From NCBI RefSeq assembly GCF_006064855.1, contig NZ_CP040753.1, forward strand, positions 3,026,501 through 3,090,500: a stretch of 64,000 nt of DNA, read 5' to 3'. The notes beneath the pieces are model-generated. The model ran no database searches and was not told where the DNA came from. It was given only the letters and a program-made list of their open reading frames with translations. This document shows positions 43,612 to 52,881 of the stretch, piece by piece. Positions within the stretch are counted from its first letter, which is position 1. Every line of letters starts with the position of its first letter. The DNA is from Sulfitobacter sp. BSw21498. Lineage in GTDB: Bacteria > Pseudomonadota > Alphaproteobacteria > Rhodobacterales > Rhodobacteraceae. The position numbers and the translations under genes are program-made.

Positions 43612-44183
43612 TGGTTGTTCTTAATAAAATTTACACCCGTACCGGGGATAAGGGCGAAACCGCATTGGGAAACGGGGACCGCATTGCCAAACACGACCTG
43701 CGGGTCGAAGCCTATGGCACGTCGGACGAATTGAATTGCTTTGTTGGCGTCGCGCGGCTTGAGGCAAAGGGCGAAACCGACACAGCCCTGTCGCGCATCC
43801 AGAACGATCTATTCGACCTTGGCGCGGATCTTTGTCGGCCGGATATGGAGGCGGACGCCGAGGCAGAATACCCCCCTCTGCGTCTTGCAGTAGAACAGGT
43901 TGACAGGCTTGAGCGGGAAATCGATGTAATGAACGCCGAACTATCGCCGTTGCGCAGCTTTATTCTACCTGGTGGCACCGCGCTCGCCGCACATCTGCAC
44001 GTTTGTCGGACCGTCGCCCGCCGTGCAGAGCGTCTTGCTGTGCAGTTGGCAGGCCGCGACACGATTAACCCTGCAGCTATCAAATATCTCAACCGGCTAA
44101 GCGATTGGTTTTTCGTCGCAGCCCGAGTGTCGAACAACGGCGGGAAAGACGATGTATTGTGGGTGCCCGGCGCAAATCGCTAA
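43611..44183 (+). CDS. PduO-type cob(I)yrinic acid a,c-diamide adenosyltransferase
   Basis: A 190-residue ATP:corrinoid adenosyltransferase. The N-terminal IYTRTGDKGETAL is the ATP-binding signature of the PduO family, and YGTSDELNCFVG and RTVARRAERLAV are the other conserved motifs, together with a WFFVAARVSN end. The product adenosylcobalamin is the cofactor of ethylmalonyl- and methylmalonyl-CoA mutases. It therefore fits the acyl-CoA gene neighbourhood (mcd, etf, hbd), though the link is inferred. Confidence 0.92.
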   Translation: MVVLNKIYTRTGDKGETALGNGDRIAKHDLRVEAYGTSDELNCFVGVARLEAKGETDTALSRIQNDLFDLGADLCRPDMEADAEAEYPPLRLAVEQVDRLEREIDVMNAELSPLRSFILPGGTALAAHLHVCRTVARRAERLAVQLAGRDTINPAAIKYLNRLSDWFFVAARVSNNGGKDDVLWVPGANR

Positions 44184-44230
44184 AGCTGCCAGTCAGGAAC
44201 GCCGCGTCGAAAGACAATAAATTACTATTT

Positions 44231-44253
44231 TTGACTGTTTTGCATTCGATTGC
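44231..44253 (+). promoter_or_regulatory. Possible etf promoter -35 region
   Basis: TTGACT at 44231-44236 is followed by AT-poor sequence with no convincing -10 (TTCGTT after 17 bases), about 95 bases before etfB. It is included because it is the only -35 match in the 146-base gap. Confidence 0.25.
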
Positions 44254-44329
44254 TTCGTTACACCGACGAAGAGTTCACATGATCTGGGCCGTAATGGCTT
44301 TGATCGTCAACTGAGGAGAGAGAACGCTC

Positions 44330-45088
44330 ATGAAGGTACTGGTACCTGTAAAGCGCGTGATCGACTACAACGTGAAAGTACGCGTCAAAGCGGACGGCAC
44401 GGGTGTTGATCTTGCCAACGTAAAAATGTCGATGAACCCGTTTGACGAAATTTCCGTCGAACAAGCGATCCGCATGAAAGAGGCCGGCCAGGTCGAAGAA
44501 GTTGTGGTCGTCTCCATCGGCGTGAAACAGGCGCAGGAAACGCTGCGCACGGCGCTTGCAATGGGCGCGGACCGCGCAATTCTGATCGTTGCTGCAGATG
44601 ATGTGCACAATGACATCGAGCCTCTGACCGTCGCGAAGATCCTGAAGGGTGTTGTCGACGAAGAGCAGCCGAACCTTGTTCTTTGTGGTAAGCAAGCGAT
44701 CGACAATGATATGAACGCAACCGGCCAGATGCTTTCCGCTCTGCTGGGGTGGTCGCAAGCGACATTCGCGTCCAAAGTCGACATCGACGGTGACAGCGCC
44801 GTTGTTACACGTGAAGTCGACGGCGGTTTGCAGACTATTAAGGTTTCCATGCCTACAGTCGTCACCGTGGACCTGCGCTTGAACGAACCACGCTACGCGT
44901 CGCTGCCTAACATCATGAAGGCCAAGAAAAAGCCTTTGGACGAGAAAACACCCGCTGATTATGGCGTTGAGGTTTCCAACCGTTTGGAAATCATCAAGAC
45001 GGTTGAGCCGGCAGAACGTGCTGCGGGCATCAAGGTCGATTCGGTTGACGAACTGGTTGCGAAACTTAAAGAAGCGGGGGCTGTATAA
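44330..45088 (+). CDS. etfB: Electron transfer flavoprotein beta subunit
   Basis: A 252-residue ETF beta subunit. It opens [17 protein letters not shown] and has the family AMP-binding region [28 protein letters not shown] (read in parts) and a conserved stretch in [21 protein letters not shown]. With EtfA it accepts electrons from acyl-CoA dehydrogenases and passes them to ETF-ubiquinone oxidoreductase. etfA begins in its stop (TAATG). Confidence 0.96.
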   Translation: MKVLVPVKRVIDYNVKVRVKADGTGVDLANVKMSMNPFDEISVEQAIRMKEAGQVEEVVVVSIGVKQAQETLRTALAMGADRAILIVAADDVHNDIEPLTVAKILKGVVDEEQPNLVLCGKQAIDNDMNATGQMLSALLGWSQATFASKVDIDGDSAVVTREVDGGLQTIKVSMPTVVTVDLRLNEPRYASLPNIMKAKKKPLDEKTPADYGVEVSNRLEIIKTVEPAERAAGIKVDSVDELVAKLKEAGAV

Positions 45089-46014
45089 TGGCTGTTCTAC
45101 TCCTTGCAGAAGTAACTGACGGCGAATTGGCGCTCGACGCGACATCGAAGGCCGTTTCTGCGGCCAAGATGTTGGGCGACGTCACTGTGCTTTGCGCGGG
45201 CGGCTCTGCCGCAGCTGCGGGTGAAGCGGCCGCCAAGATCGATGGCGTCTCCAAGGTTTTGGTGGCTGAAGATGAAACTCTCGGTCATCGCCTTGCGGAA
45301 TCAACTGCAGCATTGATCGTATCCCTCGCCGATGGTTACGATCACATCGCGGCGCCAGCGACGACAGACGCCAAAAACGTTATGCCACGCGTTGCAGCTT
45401 TGCTTGACGTGATGTTGCTGTCAGATGTGTCCGGCGTTGTAGATGCTGATACCTTTGAACGCCCGATCTATGCGGGCAACGCGATTCAAACAGTAAAGTC
45501 ATCGGACGCGAAAAAGGTCATCACCTTCCGCATAACTACATTCGATGCTGCGGGTGACGGCGGCTCTGCTTCGGTCGAAACTGTTTCTGCAGCGGCTGAT
45601 CCCGGACTGTCCACGTGGGTTGAAGATCACGTCGCCGAAAGCGATCGTCCCGAGCTTACATCGGCTGGCGTTGTTGTTTCTGGTGGCCGTGGTGTCGGCT
45701 CCGAAGAAGACTTTGCTTTGATCGAAAAACTGGCGGACAAACTGGGTGCCGCTGTAGGGGCATCGCGCGCCGCAGTTGATTCCGGTTACGCTCCGAATGA
45801 CTGGCAGGTCGGCCAGACCGGCAAAGTTGTCGCACCCGACCTGTATGTCGCGATTGGTATTTCCGGTGCGATCCAGCACTTGGCCGGTATGAAAGACAGC
45901 AAAATCATTGTTGCCATCAACAAAGACGAAGAAGCGCCAATCTTCCAGGTTGCTGATTATGGTTTGGTCGCTGATCTGTTTGAAGCGGTTCCGGAACTTA
46001 TTGAAAAACTGTAA
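45088..46014 (+). CDS. etfA: Electron transfer flavoprotein alpha subunit
   Basis: A 308-residue ETF alpha subunit. The C-terminal FAD domain is clear: [39 protein letters not shown] (in parts), and [20 protein letters not shown]. The N-terminal domain begins [14 protein letters not shown]. The alpha/beta pair overlaps by one base and ends at a strong bidirectional terminator. It is the likely electron acceptor for methylsuccinyl-CoA dehydrogenase encoded at 27015-28700. Confidence 0.97.
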   Translation: MAVLLLAEVTDGELALDATSKAVSAAKMLGDVTVLCAGGSAAAAGEAAAKIDGVSKVLVAEDETLGHRLAESTAALIVSLADGYDHIAAPATTDAKNVMPRVAALLDVMLLSDVSGVVDADTFERPIYAGNAIQTVKSSDAKKVITFRITTFDAAGDGGSASVETVSAAADPGLSTWVEDHVAESDRPELTSAGVVVSGGRGVGSEEDFALIEKLADKLGAAVGASRAAVDSGYAPNDWQVGQTGKVVAPDLYVAIGISGAIQHLAGMKDSKIIVAINKDEEAPIFQVADYGLVADLFEAVPELIEKL

Positions 46015-46033
46015 TCCTTCCGGATTATGAACT

Positions 46034-46066
46034 AAAAGGTCCGCCTACGTTGGCGGGCCTTTTTTT
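46034..46066. terminator. Bidirectional terminator between etfA and the DUF6473 gene
   Basis: AAAGGTCCGCC pairs with GGCGGGCCTTT around TACGTT, with one G-U pair. A seven-T run follows on the plus strand, and AAAA on the left gives a U-run on the minus strand. The convergent gene's stop codon (46065-46067) lies within the T-run. Confidence 0.85.
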
Positions 46067-46889
46067 ATGCTAAACGCCGTATTGTTGGCCCCAGAACATC
46101 TGCAATCTCACGGTGTGCTCGAACGCCGGCCAGCTGGGCCGCCTGCTTTTTCTCCTCCTTCGGAAAAACCATACCCGTTGTGCCCTCAGAAACGGCGCGC
46201 CGAGATGGTGAAACCTGAATCAGCTTTGCAGCCATGGTTTCAACCTGCGCTATCATCCTCTGTGTGACAAATAGGGGGGCGGACCCGATGGTTGGATCGC
46301 TCGTTGATACCTCGTCATGGGCATTCAGCCATAACAGCACGCTAGGTCCGGTCATGCGCCCAATAAGCAGCCTCATGCGCGCAACCCAGGCTTCCTGCAA
46401 TTCATTAACCACGAGTTCAAAACGTGTGTTCGACACTGTCCATAGTGCGTTCAAAAGGTGGCGGGTAAAGTGAAACTCAGCAAAGTCAACTTCCGGATAG
46501 ATCGAGCAGAGGAGTTTAGAGGGGGCTATAAAACGGTCGTTGCGGCGGGGATGAACCGAATAGTATCGATTGGTCATATTATGCGCACCCGTGACCTGCA
46601 CCACAGTGACTTGTGCTGCGCTAGCGAGACGCATGATTTCGTCGTCGCGAAGAAATACGTCAACACCGGCGCTTGGGGTGCCAAGATTCAGGCAAGGCAA
46701 GGCAACCTGACGCTCTACAAGCGCCGGGAACGGCAACGCTATATATCGGCCGAAGGTTTTCGCCCCCCCCATAAACGCCACGTAGGGAACCGAGGTTTTC
46801 TGAGGCGGTCCCCTAAATTGTAGTTTCGACGCGCCATAGCGACACAGTGCATAATCAAGCCCCCCCAGCTTCCGGATTTCGCAACTCAT
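46065..46889 (-). CDS. DUF6473 family protein
   Basis: A protein of about 274 residues with no signal peptide. The segments LDYALCRYGASKLQFRGP, YVAFMGGAKTFGRY, NRYYSVHPRRNDRFIAPS and DFAEFHFTRHLLNAL match my recollection of the Rhodobacterales family DUF6473. Its alternating strands and GGA-type turn resemble SGNH/GDSL-like folds, but no catalytic Ser-His pair can be assigned. The ATG at 46889 (MSCEIRKLGG) is preferred over one at 46913 because family members start just before GxLDY. It is convergent with etfA. Confidence 0.7.
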   Translation of the reverse strand: MSCEIRKLGGLDYALCRYGASKLQFRGPPQKTSVPYVAFMGGAKTFGRYIALPFPALVERQVALPCLNLGTPSAGVDVFLRDDEIMRLASAAQVTVVQVTGAHNMTNRYYSVHPRRNDRFIAPSKLLCSIYPEVDFAEFHFTRHLLNALWTVSNTRFELVVNELQEAWVARMRLLIGRMTGPSVLLWLNAHDEVSTSDPTIGSAPLFVTQRMIAQVETMAAKLIQVSPSRRAVSEGTTGMVFPKEEKKQAAQLAGVRAHREIADVLGPTIRRLA

Positions 46890-47047
46890 AGCTTTCGCCC
46901 TATGCCAACTCATTCTGGCCGTAGGATGGCCATAAGTATTTTCGATTCCCTTAAAGTTCGGATTTATGAAAAGCTGTCATGAATTCCAGCCCTTGCGGCT
47001 GCTACCCCGCCCGCTTTATGCTGCAGCGAAACAAGAGGGGACAGCGC

Positions 47048-47923
47048 ATGGATATCCAGACAATAGGCATCGTCGGCGCGGGCCAGATGGGCAACGGCAT
47101 CGCCCATGTTATGGCTCTGGCAGGCTATGACGTGCTGTTGAATGACGTGAGCGCAGAGGCCCTGCAAAAGGCCGTGGATACGATCACCGGTAATCTGGAT
47201 CGGCAGGTCGGCCGCGGGAAGGTTTCAGAAGCCGACCGTGACGCAACATTGAAAAGAATTGTTACGACACAGACCCTTGCCGACTTGGGGCAGAGCGATC
47301 TCGTGATCGAAGCGGCGACCGAACGCGAAACAGTTAAACAGGCGATCTTCGAAGATTTGATCCCCCATCTCAAGCCGACGACAATCCTAACATCGAACAC
47401 GTCCTCGATTTCAATCACGAGACTCGCAAGTCGCACCGACCGCCCCGAAAAATTCATGGGCTTTCACTTTATGAACCCGGTTCCGGTGATGCAGCTCGTC
47501 GAGCTTATTCGCGGGATCGCGACGGATAAAGAAACCTTTGCGGCTTGCCGTACTGTCGTTGAAAAATTGGGTAAAACGGCGGCTTCGGCCGAAGATTTCC
47601 CGGCATTTATCGTAAATCGAATCTTGATGCCGATGATCAACGAAGCTGTTTATACGCTTTACGAAGGCGTGGGGTCGGTAGAGTCGATCGACAGCTCTTT
47701 GAAGCTTGGCGCGAACCACCCAATGGGCCCGCTAGAGCTTGCCGATTTCATCGGTCTGGACACCTGTCTGGCCATTATGAACGTGTTGCATGACGGTTTG
47801 GCTGATACGAAATATCGCCCTTGTCCCTTGCTCACCAAATATGTTGAAGCTGGATGGCTGGGGCGCAAAACGCAACGGGGTTTTTATGACTATCGCGGTG
47901 ATGTCCCTGTTCCCACAAGGTAA
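47048..47923 (+). CDS. hbd: 3-hydroxybutyryl-CoA dehydrogenase
   Basis: A 291-residue NAD(P)-dependent enzyme acting on four-carbon 3-hydroxyacyl-CoA. The Rossmann motif GAGQMGNGIAHV is at the N-terminus, the catalytic histidine is in GFHFMNPVPVM, and NRILMPMINEA and GPLELADFIGLD belong to the C-terminal domain. The ATG at 47048 is chosen over an upstream in-frame start because GAGGGG precedes it at a suitable distance. Such enzymes serve butyryl-CoA, PHB or ethylmalonyl-CoA related pathways. Confidence 0.94.
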   Translation: MDIQTIGIVGAGQMGNGIAHVMALAGYDVLLNDVSAEALQKAVDTITGNLDRQVGRGKVSEADRDATLKRIVTTQTLADLGQSDLVIEAATERETVKQAIFEDLIPHLKPTTILTSNTSSISITRLASRTDRPEKFMGFHFMNPVPVMQLVELIRGIATDKETFAACRTVVEKLGKTAASAEDFPAFIVNRILMPMINEAVYTLYEGVGSVESIDSSLKLGANHPMGPLELADFIGLDTCLAIMNVLHDGLADTKYRPCPLLTKYVEAGWLGRKTQRGFYDYRGDVPVPTR

Positions 47924-48190
47924 TTTATTGTTGAAAGCCCTGCGCCAGTTTGTCGACCGAACGGCTATCTGGTGAGTTTCATGCGATTTCTGACAGTCTC
48001 TTGCTACCATCGTGAAGCGGCTTGGAATCATAACTGGCAGGTCCGAGGGAGCTTTTGGCGAAGCGAAGAAGCTTTTTAAAGCGCCTCGGTATTCGCCCAG
48101 AAGAGTACCCGGGAACATCCTGCCGTCAGAATTTATGTATCACCTTAGCGTAAGGGTCCGCGTCGGAAATTGTCGGTCGCAGGGGATAGG

Positions 48191-49540
48191 TTAAACGGGC
48201 GTCGCTGTTAACCAGACGCCGCCCTCGGGACGCAGTGTCAATATCATGACCGGCTTAGGGTCTTTGCCGCTGACCGGGTTAAAACGGAAGCGTGATAGCA
48301 ATGTTGCAAGGATAATCACGGCTTCCTGCTGCGCGAAGGAGGCACCGATACAAATTCGCGGACCGTCGCCAAACGGGAGATAGGCGTAGCGATCAATTGC
48401 CTTGCGATTGCGGAACCGGTCGGGGTCAAAAGCATCAGGGTTTTCCCATAGCAACCGATGGCGACCAAGTGCGTAAATCGGAATCATTACCGTATCGCCT
48501 GGCTTGACCTCTCTGTTGCTCAGAATGTCGTGCTTTTGTGCCGTGCGTGATATGATGCCGGCTGCCGGATATAGGCGGAGCGTTTCGTCAATGATTTGAC
48601 GGATATAGGGCAGATGTTCGACATCCGCGCCGGTCGCTGCACGTCCTGCCAAGACACTTTGTGCTTCGGCGCGAGCTTTGTCCTGAACCGTTTGATCGAA
48701 CCCGACCAGATATAGCGCCCATGACAAGGTGAGCGCGGTCGTCTCGTGCCCGGCGACGATAAATGTCAGTAAATTGTCCCGAAGCTCTGCCGTATTCATT
48801 TGGCGTTTGGTCTCGGGATCGACACCGCCAAGTAGCAGGTCCAGCAGGTCCGGCACCTCGCTAGTGCCGCGCTGCGCGCGCGCATTTATGGCGTCGTCGG
48901 CAATCCGCTTCATGTCCCGAAGAGCGCGACCAGACATCGCGCGCCCGGGACGCGGTAGCCAATCGGGGAACCCAAGAATGTCGAAAAGGCTGATTTTTCC
49001 TGCTTCTGCGATGTACGCATCAATCGCCCGATGAACGGCGTCACGGTCAAAACGATCGCCGCCGGAAAATGTCACGTCCGAAATCACATCAAACGTCGTC
49101 GTCACCATCTCGTCCAGCAGGTTTATCGCAGCTGGTCCTGCTGACGCAATCCGATCGGCTGAACGCTCTGCAGCTGCAGTCATAATTGGCGACAAGTTTA
49201 ACATATTACGATGTGAAAAGGCGGGTGCCACTGCGCGGCGCTGCCACCGCCACTGCGCACCCTCTGCGATGAACAGTGATTCCCCAATGGCCGGACGCAA
49301 AAGATTCTTTGTGACCAGCGACTTGGGATAGTCATCAACCCGGTCCAGCAGCATCTCGCGAATGGCGATGGGGTCCATCACCATGTGCCAGCGTTTGCCC
49401 ATTTTTCCCGATACCATAGGCTGTTTGACGGCAAGTTCCGGAATAATACTCAACACATTGCGACGCGCCATCGCGAGGCTGCGGAACAGGCCTACGGGTT
49501 GGTTAATCAAAGCCACACGGGCGGGCAGGGGGCGATCCAT
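48191..49540 (-). CDS. Cytochrome P450
   Basis: A 449-residue P450. The I-helix oxygen-binding motif is AGHETTALTLSW, the K-helix is ETLRLYPAAG, and the heme thiolate loop FGDGPRICIG carries the cysteine ligand. PDAFDPDRF is the meander region. It is soluble, with no N-terminal membrane anchor. No ferredoxin or reductase gene lies nearby, so redox partners and substrate are unknown. The ATG at 49540 has AGGA about eight bases upstream. The 267-base gap to hbd holds no credible gene. Confidence 0.95.
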   Translation of the reverse strand: MDRPLPARVALINQPVGLFRSLAMARRNVLSIIPELAVKQPMVSGKMGKRWHMVMDPIAIREMLLDRVDDYPKSLVTKNLLRPAIGESLFIAEGAQWRWQRRAVAPAFSHRNMLNLSPIMTAAAERSADRIASAGPAAINLLDEMVTTTFDVISDVTFSGGDRFDRDAVHRAIDAYIAEAGKISLFDILGFPDWLPRPGRAMSGRALRDMKRIADDAINARAQRGTSEVPDLLDLLLGGVDPETKRQMNTAELRDNLLTFIVAGHETTALTLSWALYLVGFDQTVQDKARAEAQSVLAGRAATGADVEHLPYIRQIIDETLRLYPAAGIISRTAQKHDILSNREVKPGDTVMIPIYALGRHRLLWENPDAFDPDRFRNRKAIDRYAYLPFGDGPRICIGASFAQQEAVIILATLLSRFRFNPVSGKDPKPVMILTLRPEGGVWLTATPV

Positions 49541-49667
49541 GATGTTGTTCCTCGATCAGGCGGTCACACCGTAGCATGCAAAGCAGGCCCTGCCACTTTG
49601 GCAAACGTTGAACCTGAACCAGCCTTAGGGTATCGCAGAAGGCATGAATGCGCCAAGGAGGCTTGAA

Positions 49668-50267
49668 GTGGTTCGAATTTTATCAGCTTTGATCAGTATT
49701 GTTGTTCTTACGGCGTGTAACGGGGCGTCTGATCTCGACAAGCCGGCAGTGCCGCTGGGAGATTTTAACCTGTATCATAATATCGTCGTCGCACCGAAAG
49801 TGCAGAAGCTGCCGATCAGCCGTGAAGTCAGCAAAGAAGTCCTGACCACAGCCATCAAAGACGCCATCGCTGAACGGTTCGACCGATATAACGGGACGCG
49901 AAACTATCACTTCGGCGTTAGTGTTGAAGGGTATATTTTGGCACCTCCTGGTATTCCCCTTGTGCTTGCGCCCAAGTCGATCATGATTCTTAACCTCACC
50001 GTCTGGGATGACGCCGCAGGTAAGAAACTTACCGCAGAGCCGCATCAGATCACCGTGTTCGAATCTCTGGATCAGGGGCCTATCGTCGGGTCAGGCTATA
50101 CCAAGACTGCTGAAGAGCAGCTCAAGAACCTTAGCCAGAATGCGGCAAAGTCGATCGAAAGTTATTTGGTCAAGCAAAATAAGGCCGAAGGCTGGTTCGA
50201 GCGGCCCGCAGATGCGGTCATTAAGCGCGCTGAAGTTGCCTCTGCGCCGGTAGTAACTGAAAATTAA
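49668..50267 (+). CDS. Hypothetical lipoprotein
   Basis: A 199-residue protein with a signal peptide ending in the lipobox LTAC (MVRILSALISIVVLTAC), so it is a predicted lipoprotein of the cell envelope. The mature region includes DFNLYHNIVVAPKVQKLPISR and VEGYILAPPGIPLVLAPKS, with no named domain that I recognise. The start is GTG at 49668, set by a perfect AAGGAGG at 49655-49661; the ATG at 49644 would put that ribosome site inside the coding region. It lies between the P450 gene and tuf. Confidence 0.8.
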   Translation: MVRILSALISIVVLTACNGASDLDKPAVPLGDFNLYHNIVVAPKVQKLPISREVSKEVLTTAIKDAIAERFDRYNGTRNYHFGVSVEGYILAPPGIPLVLAPKSIMILNLTVWDDAAGKKLTAEPHQITVFESLDQGPIVGSGYTKTAEEQLKNLSQNAAKSIESYLVKQNKAEGWFERPADAVIKRAEVASAPVVTEN

Positions 50268-50399
50268 CGCGCATTTACATGAATTCTCGGGGGGTGTTTG
50301 GCCAACAGGTGCTTGATTTTATGCGCCAGACCCAATACATCGCCCGCCAGATAGGTTTGGGTCTAGTTTCAGGCCCTCGTTAATATAAAGGGCTGCACC

Positions 50400-51575
50400 A
50401 TGGCTAAGGCAAAGTTTGAACGTAATAAACCACACGTTAACATCGGTACCATTGGTCACGTTGACCACGGTAAAACGACGTTGACCGCTGCGATCACGAA
50501 ATACTTCGGCGACTTCCGCGCCTATGACCAAATCGACGGCGCGCCCGAAGAAAAAGCACGTGGTATCACTATTTCGACCGCGCACGTTGAGTATGAAACC
50601 GAAGCACGTCACTACGCACACGTCGACTGCCCCGGCCACGCTGACTATGTGAAAAACATGATCACCGGTGCGGCACAGATGGACGGCGCGATCCTGGTTG
50701 TGAACGCGGCTGATGGCCCCATGCCACAAACCCGCGAGCACATCCTGCTCGGTCGCCAGGTTGGTATCCCGACCATGGTTGTCTACATGAACAAAGTTGA
50801 CCAGGTTGACGACGAAGAGCTGCTGGAATTGGTGGAAATGGAAATCCGCGAATTGCTGTCTTCCTACGACTACCCAGGCGACGACATGCCTGTGATTCCT
50901 GGTTCGGCTCTGCACGCAATGAACGGCACTCAGCCCGAAATTGGTGAGGAATCCATCCGCAAGTTGATGGCCGCTGTTGACGAATATATCCCGACACCAG
51001 CACGCGCTGTTGACCAGCCGTTCCTGATGCCAGTGGAAGACGTATTCTCGATCTCCGGTCGTGGTACTGTTGTGACCGGTCGTGTTGAGCGTGGCGTGAT
51101 CAATGTTGGCGACAGCATTGAAATCGTTGGTATCCGTGACACGAAGACAACCACTTGTACCGGCGTTGAAATGTTCCGCAAGCTGCTGGATCGTGGGGAA
51201 GCTGGCGATAACGTTGGTGTTCTTCTGCGCGGTATCGAGCGTGAAGGCGTTGAGCGCGGTCAGGTTTTGTGTAAGCCTAAGTCGGTTAACCCACACACAA
51301 AGTTCACTGCCGAGGCGTATATCCTCACCAAAGAAGAGGGTGGCCGTCACACGCCGTTCTTCGCGAACTACCGTCCACAGTTCTACTTCCGGACCACAGA
51401 CGTCACCGGTACCGTTCAGCTGCCAGAAGGCACTGAAATGGTTATGCCCGGCGACAACCTGCAGTTCGACGTTGAACTGATCGCCCCCATCGCGATGGAA
51501 GACGGTCTGCGTTTCGCGATCCGCGAAGGCGGCCGGACCGTTGGCGCAGGCGTTGTTTCCAAGATCAACGAATAA
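50400..51575 (+). CDS. tuf: Elongation factor Tu
   Basis: A 391-residue translation GTPase delivering aminoacyl-tRNA. The P-loop GHVDHGKTT is at 19-27, [13 protein letters not shown] is the switch II region, and NKVDQV and SALHAMNG lie in the G domain, with the beta-barrel domains II and III complete ([13 protein letters not shown]). The AAGGG site lies eight bases before the ATG. This is a tuf copy linked to trnW-secE; other tuf copies are often in the str operon, not seen here. Confidence 0.98.
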   Translation: MAKAKFERNKPHVNIGTIGHVDHGKTTLTAAITKYFGDFRAYDQIDGAPEEKARGITISTAHVEYETEARHYAHVDCPGHADYVKNMITGAAQMDGAILVVNAADGPMPQTREHILLGRQVGIPTMVVYMNKVDQVDDEELLELVEMEIRELLSSYDYPGDDMPVIPGSALHAMNGTQPEIGEESIRKLMAAVDEYIPTPARAVDQPFLMPVEDVFSISGRGTVVTGRVERGVINVGDSIEIVGIRDTKTTTCTGVEMFRKLLDRGEAGDNVGVLLRGIEREGVERGQVLCKPKSVNPHTKFTAEAYILTKEEGGRHTPFFANYRPQFYFRTTDVTGTVQLPEGTEMVMPGDNLQFDVELIAPIAMEDGLRFAIREGGRTVGAGVVSKINE

Positions 51576-51610
51576 GCCGCTGGCGGGTCACCCCGCTGAC
51601 AGCTGACAAA

Positions 51611-51645
51611 ACGAAGGCCGCTCCTGTAAGGGGGCGGCCTTTTTC
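51611..51645 (+). terminator. Rho-independent terminator after tuf
   Basis: AAGGCCGC (51614-51621) pairs with GCGGCCTT (51634-51641), flanked by T-rich sequence after it (TTTTTCG). It separates tuf from the tRNA-Trp/secE transcript. Confidence 0.8.
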
Positions 51646-51736
51646 GTTGTGTGGCACCGGAAGGCATTATTCGCGAGCAATGCGTCTATCGGCACTTGAT
51701 CCCCCGGAAAATATCGACTACCTCACCACTCGGCAT

Positions 51737-51812
51737 AGGGGTTTAGCTCAGTTGGTAGAGCATCGGTCTCCAAAACCGAGGGTCGTGGGTTCGAGTCCCT
51801 CAGCCCCTGCCA
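51737..51812 (+). tRNA. trnW: tRNA-Trp (anticodon CCA)
   Basis: A 76-base cloverleaf. The acceptor AGGGGTT pairs with AGCCCCT (including one G-U), followed by discriminator G and an encoded CCA. The anticodon stem-loop has loop CTCCAAA with anticodon CCA at 51770-51772, and the T arm contains GGTTCGAGTCC. Its place between tuf and secE is the conserved arrangement of many proteobacteria. Confidence 0.98.
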
Positions 51813-51939
51813 ATCTCACCACATGATCAACGCGCGCGAAGGCGCATGGCCGCTTGGGCAGGGCGCTGTATTTGAAGCCTTGAATTCAGTGCTTTTGACA
51901 GATACATCCCCACAATCGTTCGTATACAGGAAAACCGAC

Positions 51940-52137
51940 ATGGCCACAGTCAACCCGCTTCAGTTCATCCAGCAAGTGCGTTCCGAAGTATCCAAAGTCG
52001 TCTGGCCGACTCGTCGCGAAGTCATGCTCACCACGGTAATGGTGTTCATCCTCGCCGCTCTGACCGCAGTGTTCTTTGCGGTTGTGGATATTCTGATCCG
52101 CGGCGGCTTGCAGTATATTTTGTCGGCCTTCGGCTGA
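51940..52137 (+). CDS. secE: Preprotein translocase subunit SecE
   Basis: A 65-residue single-helix SecE. The amphipathic FIQQVRSEVSKVVWPTRREV is the family signature before the membrane helix (MVFILAALTAVFFAVVDILI). The ATG at 51940 with AGGA nine bases upstream is used; an upstream in-frame ATG at 51823 would give an odd leader overlapping the tRNA promoter region. SecE completes SecYEG. nusG follows after 204 bases. Confidence 0.95.
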   Translation: MATVNPLQFIQQVRSEVSKVVWPTRREVMLTTVMVFILAALTAVFFAVVDILIRGGLQYILSAFG

Positions 52138-52145
52138 TCCGGGGC

Positions 52146-52220
52146 GCGGCACTGTAAAAGCGCCGCGGACCTCTTGAAACATTTGTGATTGCGGGCTATC
52201 CCGCAGACCTGATCAAGAGG
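52146..52220 (+). promoter_or_regulatory. Structured RNA between secE and nusG
   Basis: CCTCTTGA (52170-52177) pairs with TCAAGAGG (52213-52220), enclosing a GCGGG/CCCGC hairpin (52191-52204). A further GCGGC/GCCGC pair lies at 52146-52166. No U-run is present. It may be a processing site or a 5' leader of nusG. Confidence 0.45.
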
Positions 52221-52341
52221 GGCGTGCGGCGATTCGTGTTGCGCGCCGATTTTTTGTTCACCGCCGGCCTGTTGTGACACGCTGGTTTTAAGAGAATTAG
52301 ATGTAGCTGTTGCTGCATCACAAGACAGGGACCAAGTTCAG

Positions 52342-52875
52342 ATGGCGAAAAGATGGTATTCGGTCAGTGTTTTGTCGAACTTCGAAAAGAAGATTGCCGA
52401 GCAAATCCGCACCACGGTCGCCGAGCAAGAGCTTGAGGACCAAATCGACGAAGTACTGGTCCCCACCGAAGAGGTGATCGAGGTTCGGCGCGGCAAGAAA
52501 GTCACGACAGAACGTCGGTTTATGCCCGGCTATGTGCTTGTACATATGGAGATGTCCGACCGCGGCTATCACTTGATAAACTCGATCAACCGCGTCACAG
52601 GGTTTTTGGGGCCGCAGGGCCGTCCAATGCCCATGCGTGACGCCGAAGTAACCGCGATTCTTGGCCGTGTCCAAGAGGGCGAAGAAACACCACGCACCTT
52701 GATCCACTTTGAAGTGGGCGAGCGGGTGAAGGTTGCCGATGGTCCGTTCGAGGATTTCGACGGCATGATCGAACAGGTCGACGACGAGAACCAGCGCCTC
52801 AAGGTTTCTGTGTCGATCTTTGGCCGGGAAACCCCGGTCGAGCTGGAATTCACTCAGGTCAACAAACAGGTCTGA
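52342..52875 (+). CDS. nusG: Transcription elongation/antitermination factor NusG
   Basis: A 177-residue NusG. The N-terminal domain starts [20 protein letters not shown] and has [12 protein letters not shown]; the C-terminal KOW domain ([21 protein letters not shown]) is complete. NusG binds the polymerase clamp and couples to ribosomes and Rho. A ribosome site is not strongly visible. The 159-base stretch before rplK is highly structured. Confidence 0.97.
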   Translation: MAKRWYSVSVLSNFEKKIAEQIRTTVAEQELEDQIDEVLVPTEEVIEVRRGKKVTTERRFMPGYVLVHMEMSDRGYHLINSINRVTGFLGPQGRPMPMRDAEVTAILGRVQEGEETPRTLIHFEVGERVKVADGPFEDFDGMIEQVDDENQRLKVSVSIFGRETPVELEFTQVNKQV

Positions 52876-52881
52876 GCGAGC

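Noticed and set aside
50356..50386. TTGGGT/TAATAT as the tuf promoter
   Set aside because: The transcription start would fall within a few bases of the start codon, leaving no room for the AAGGG ribosome site.
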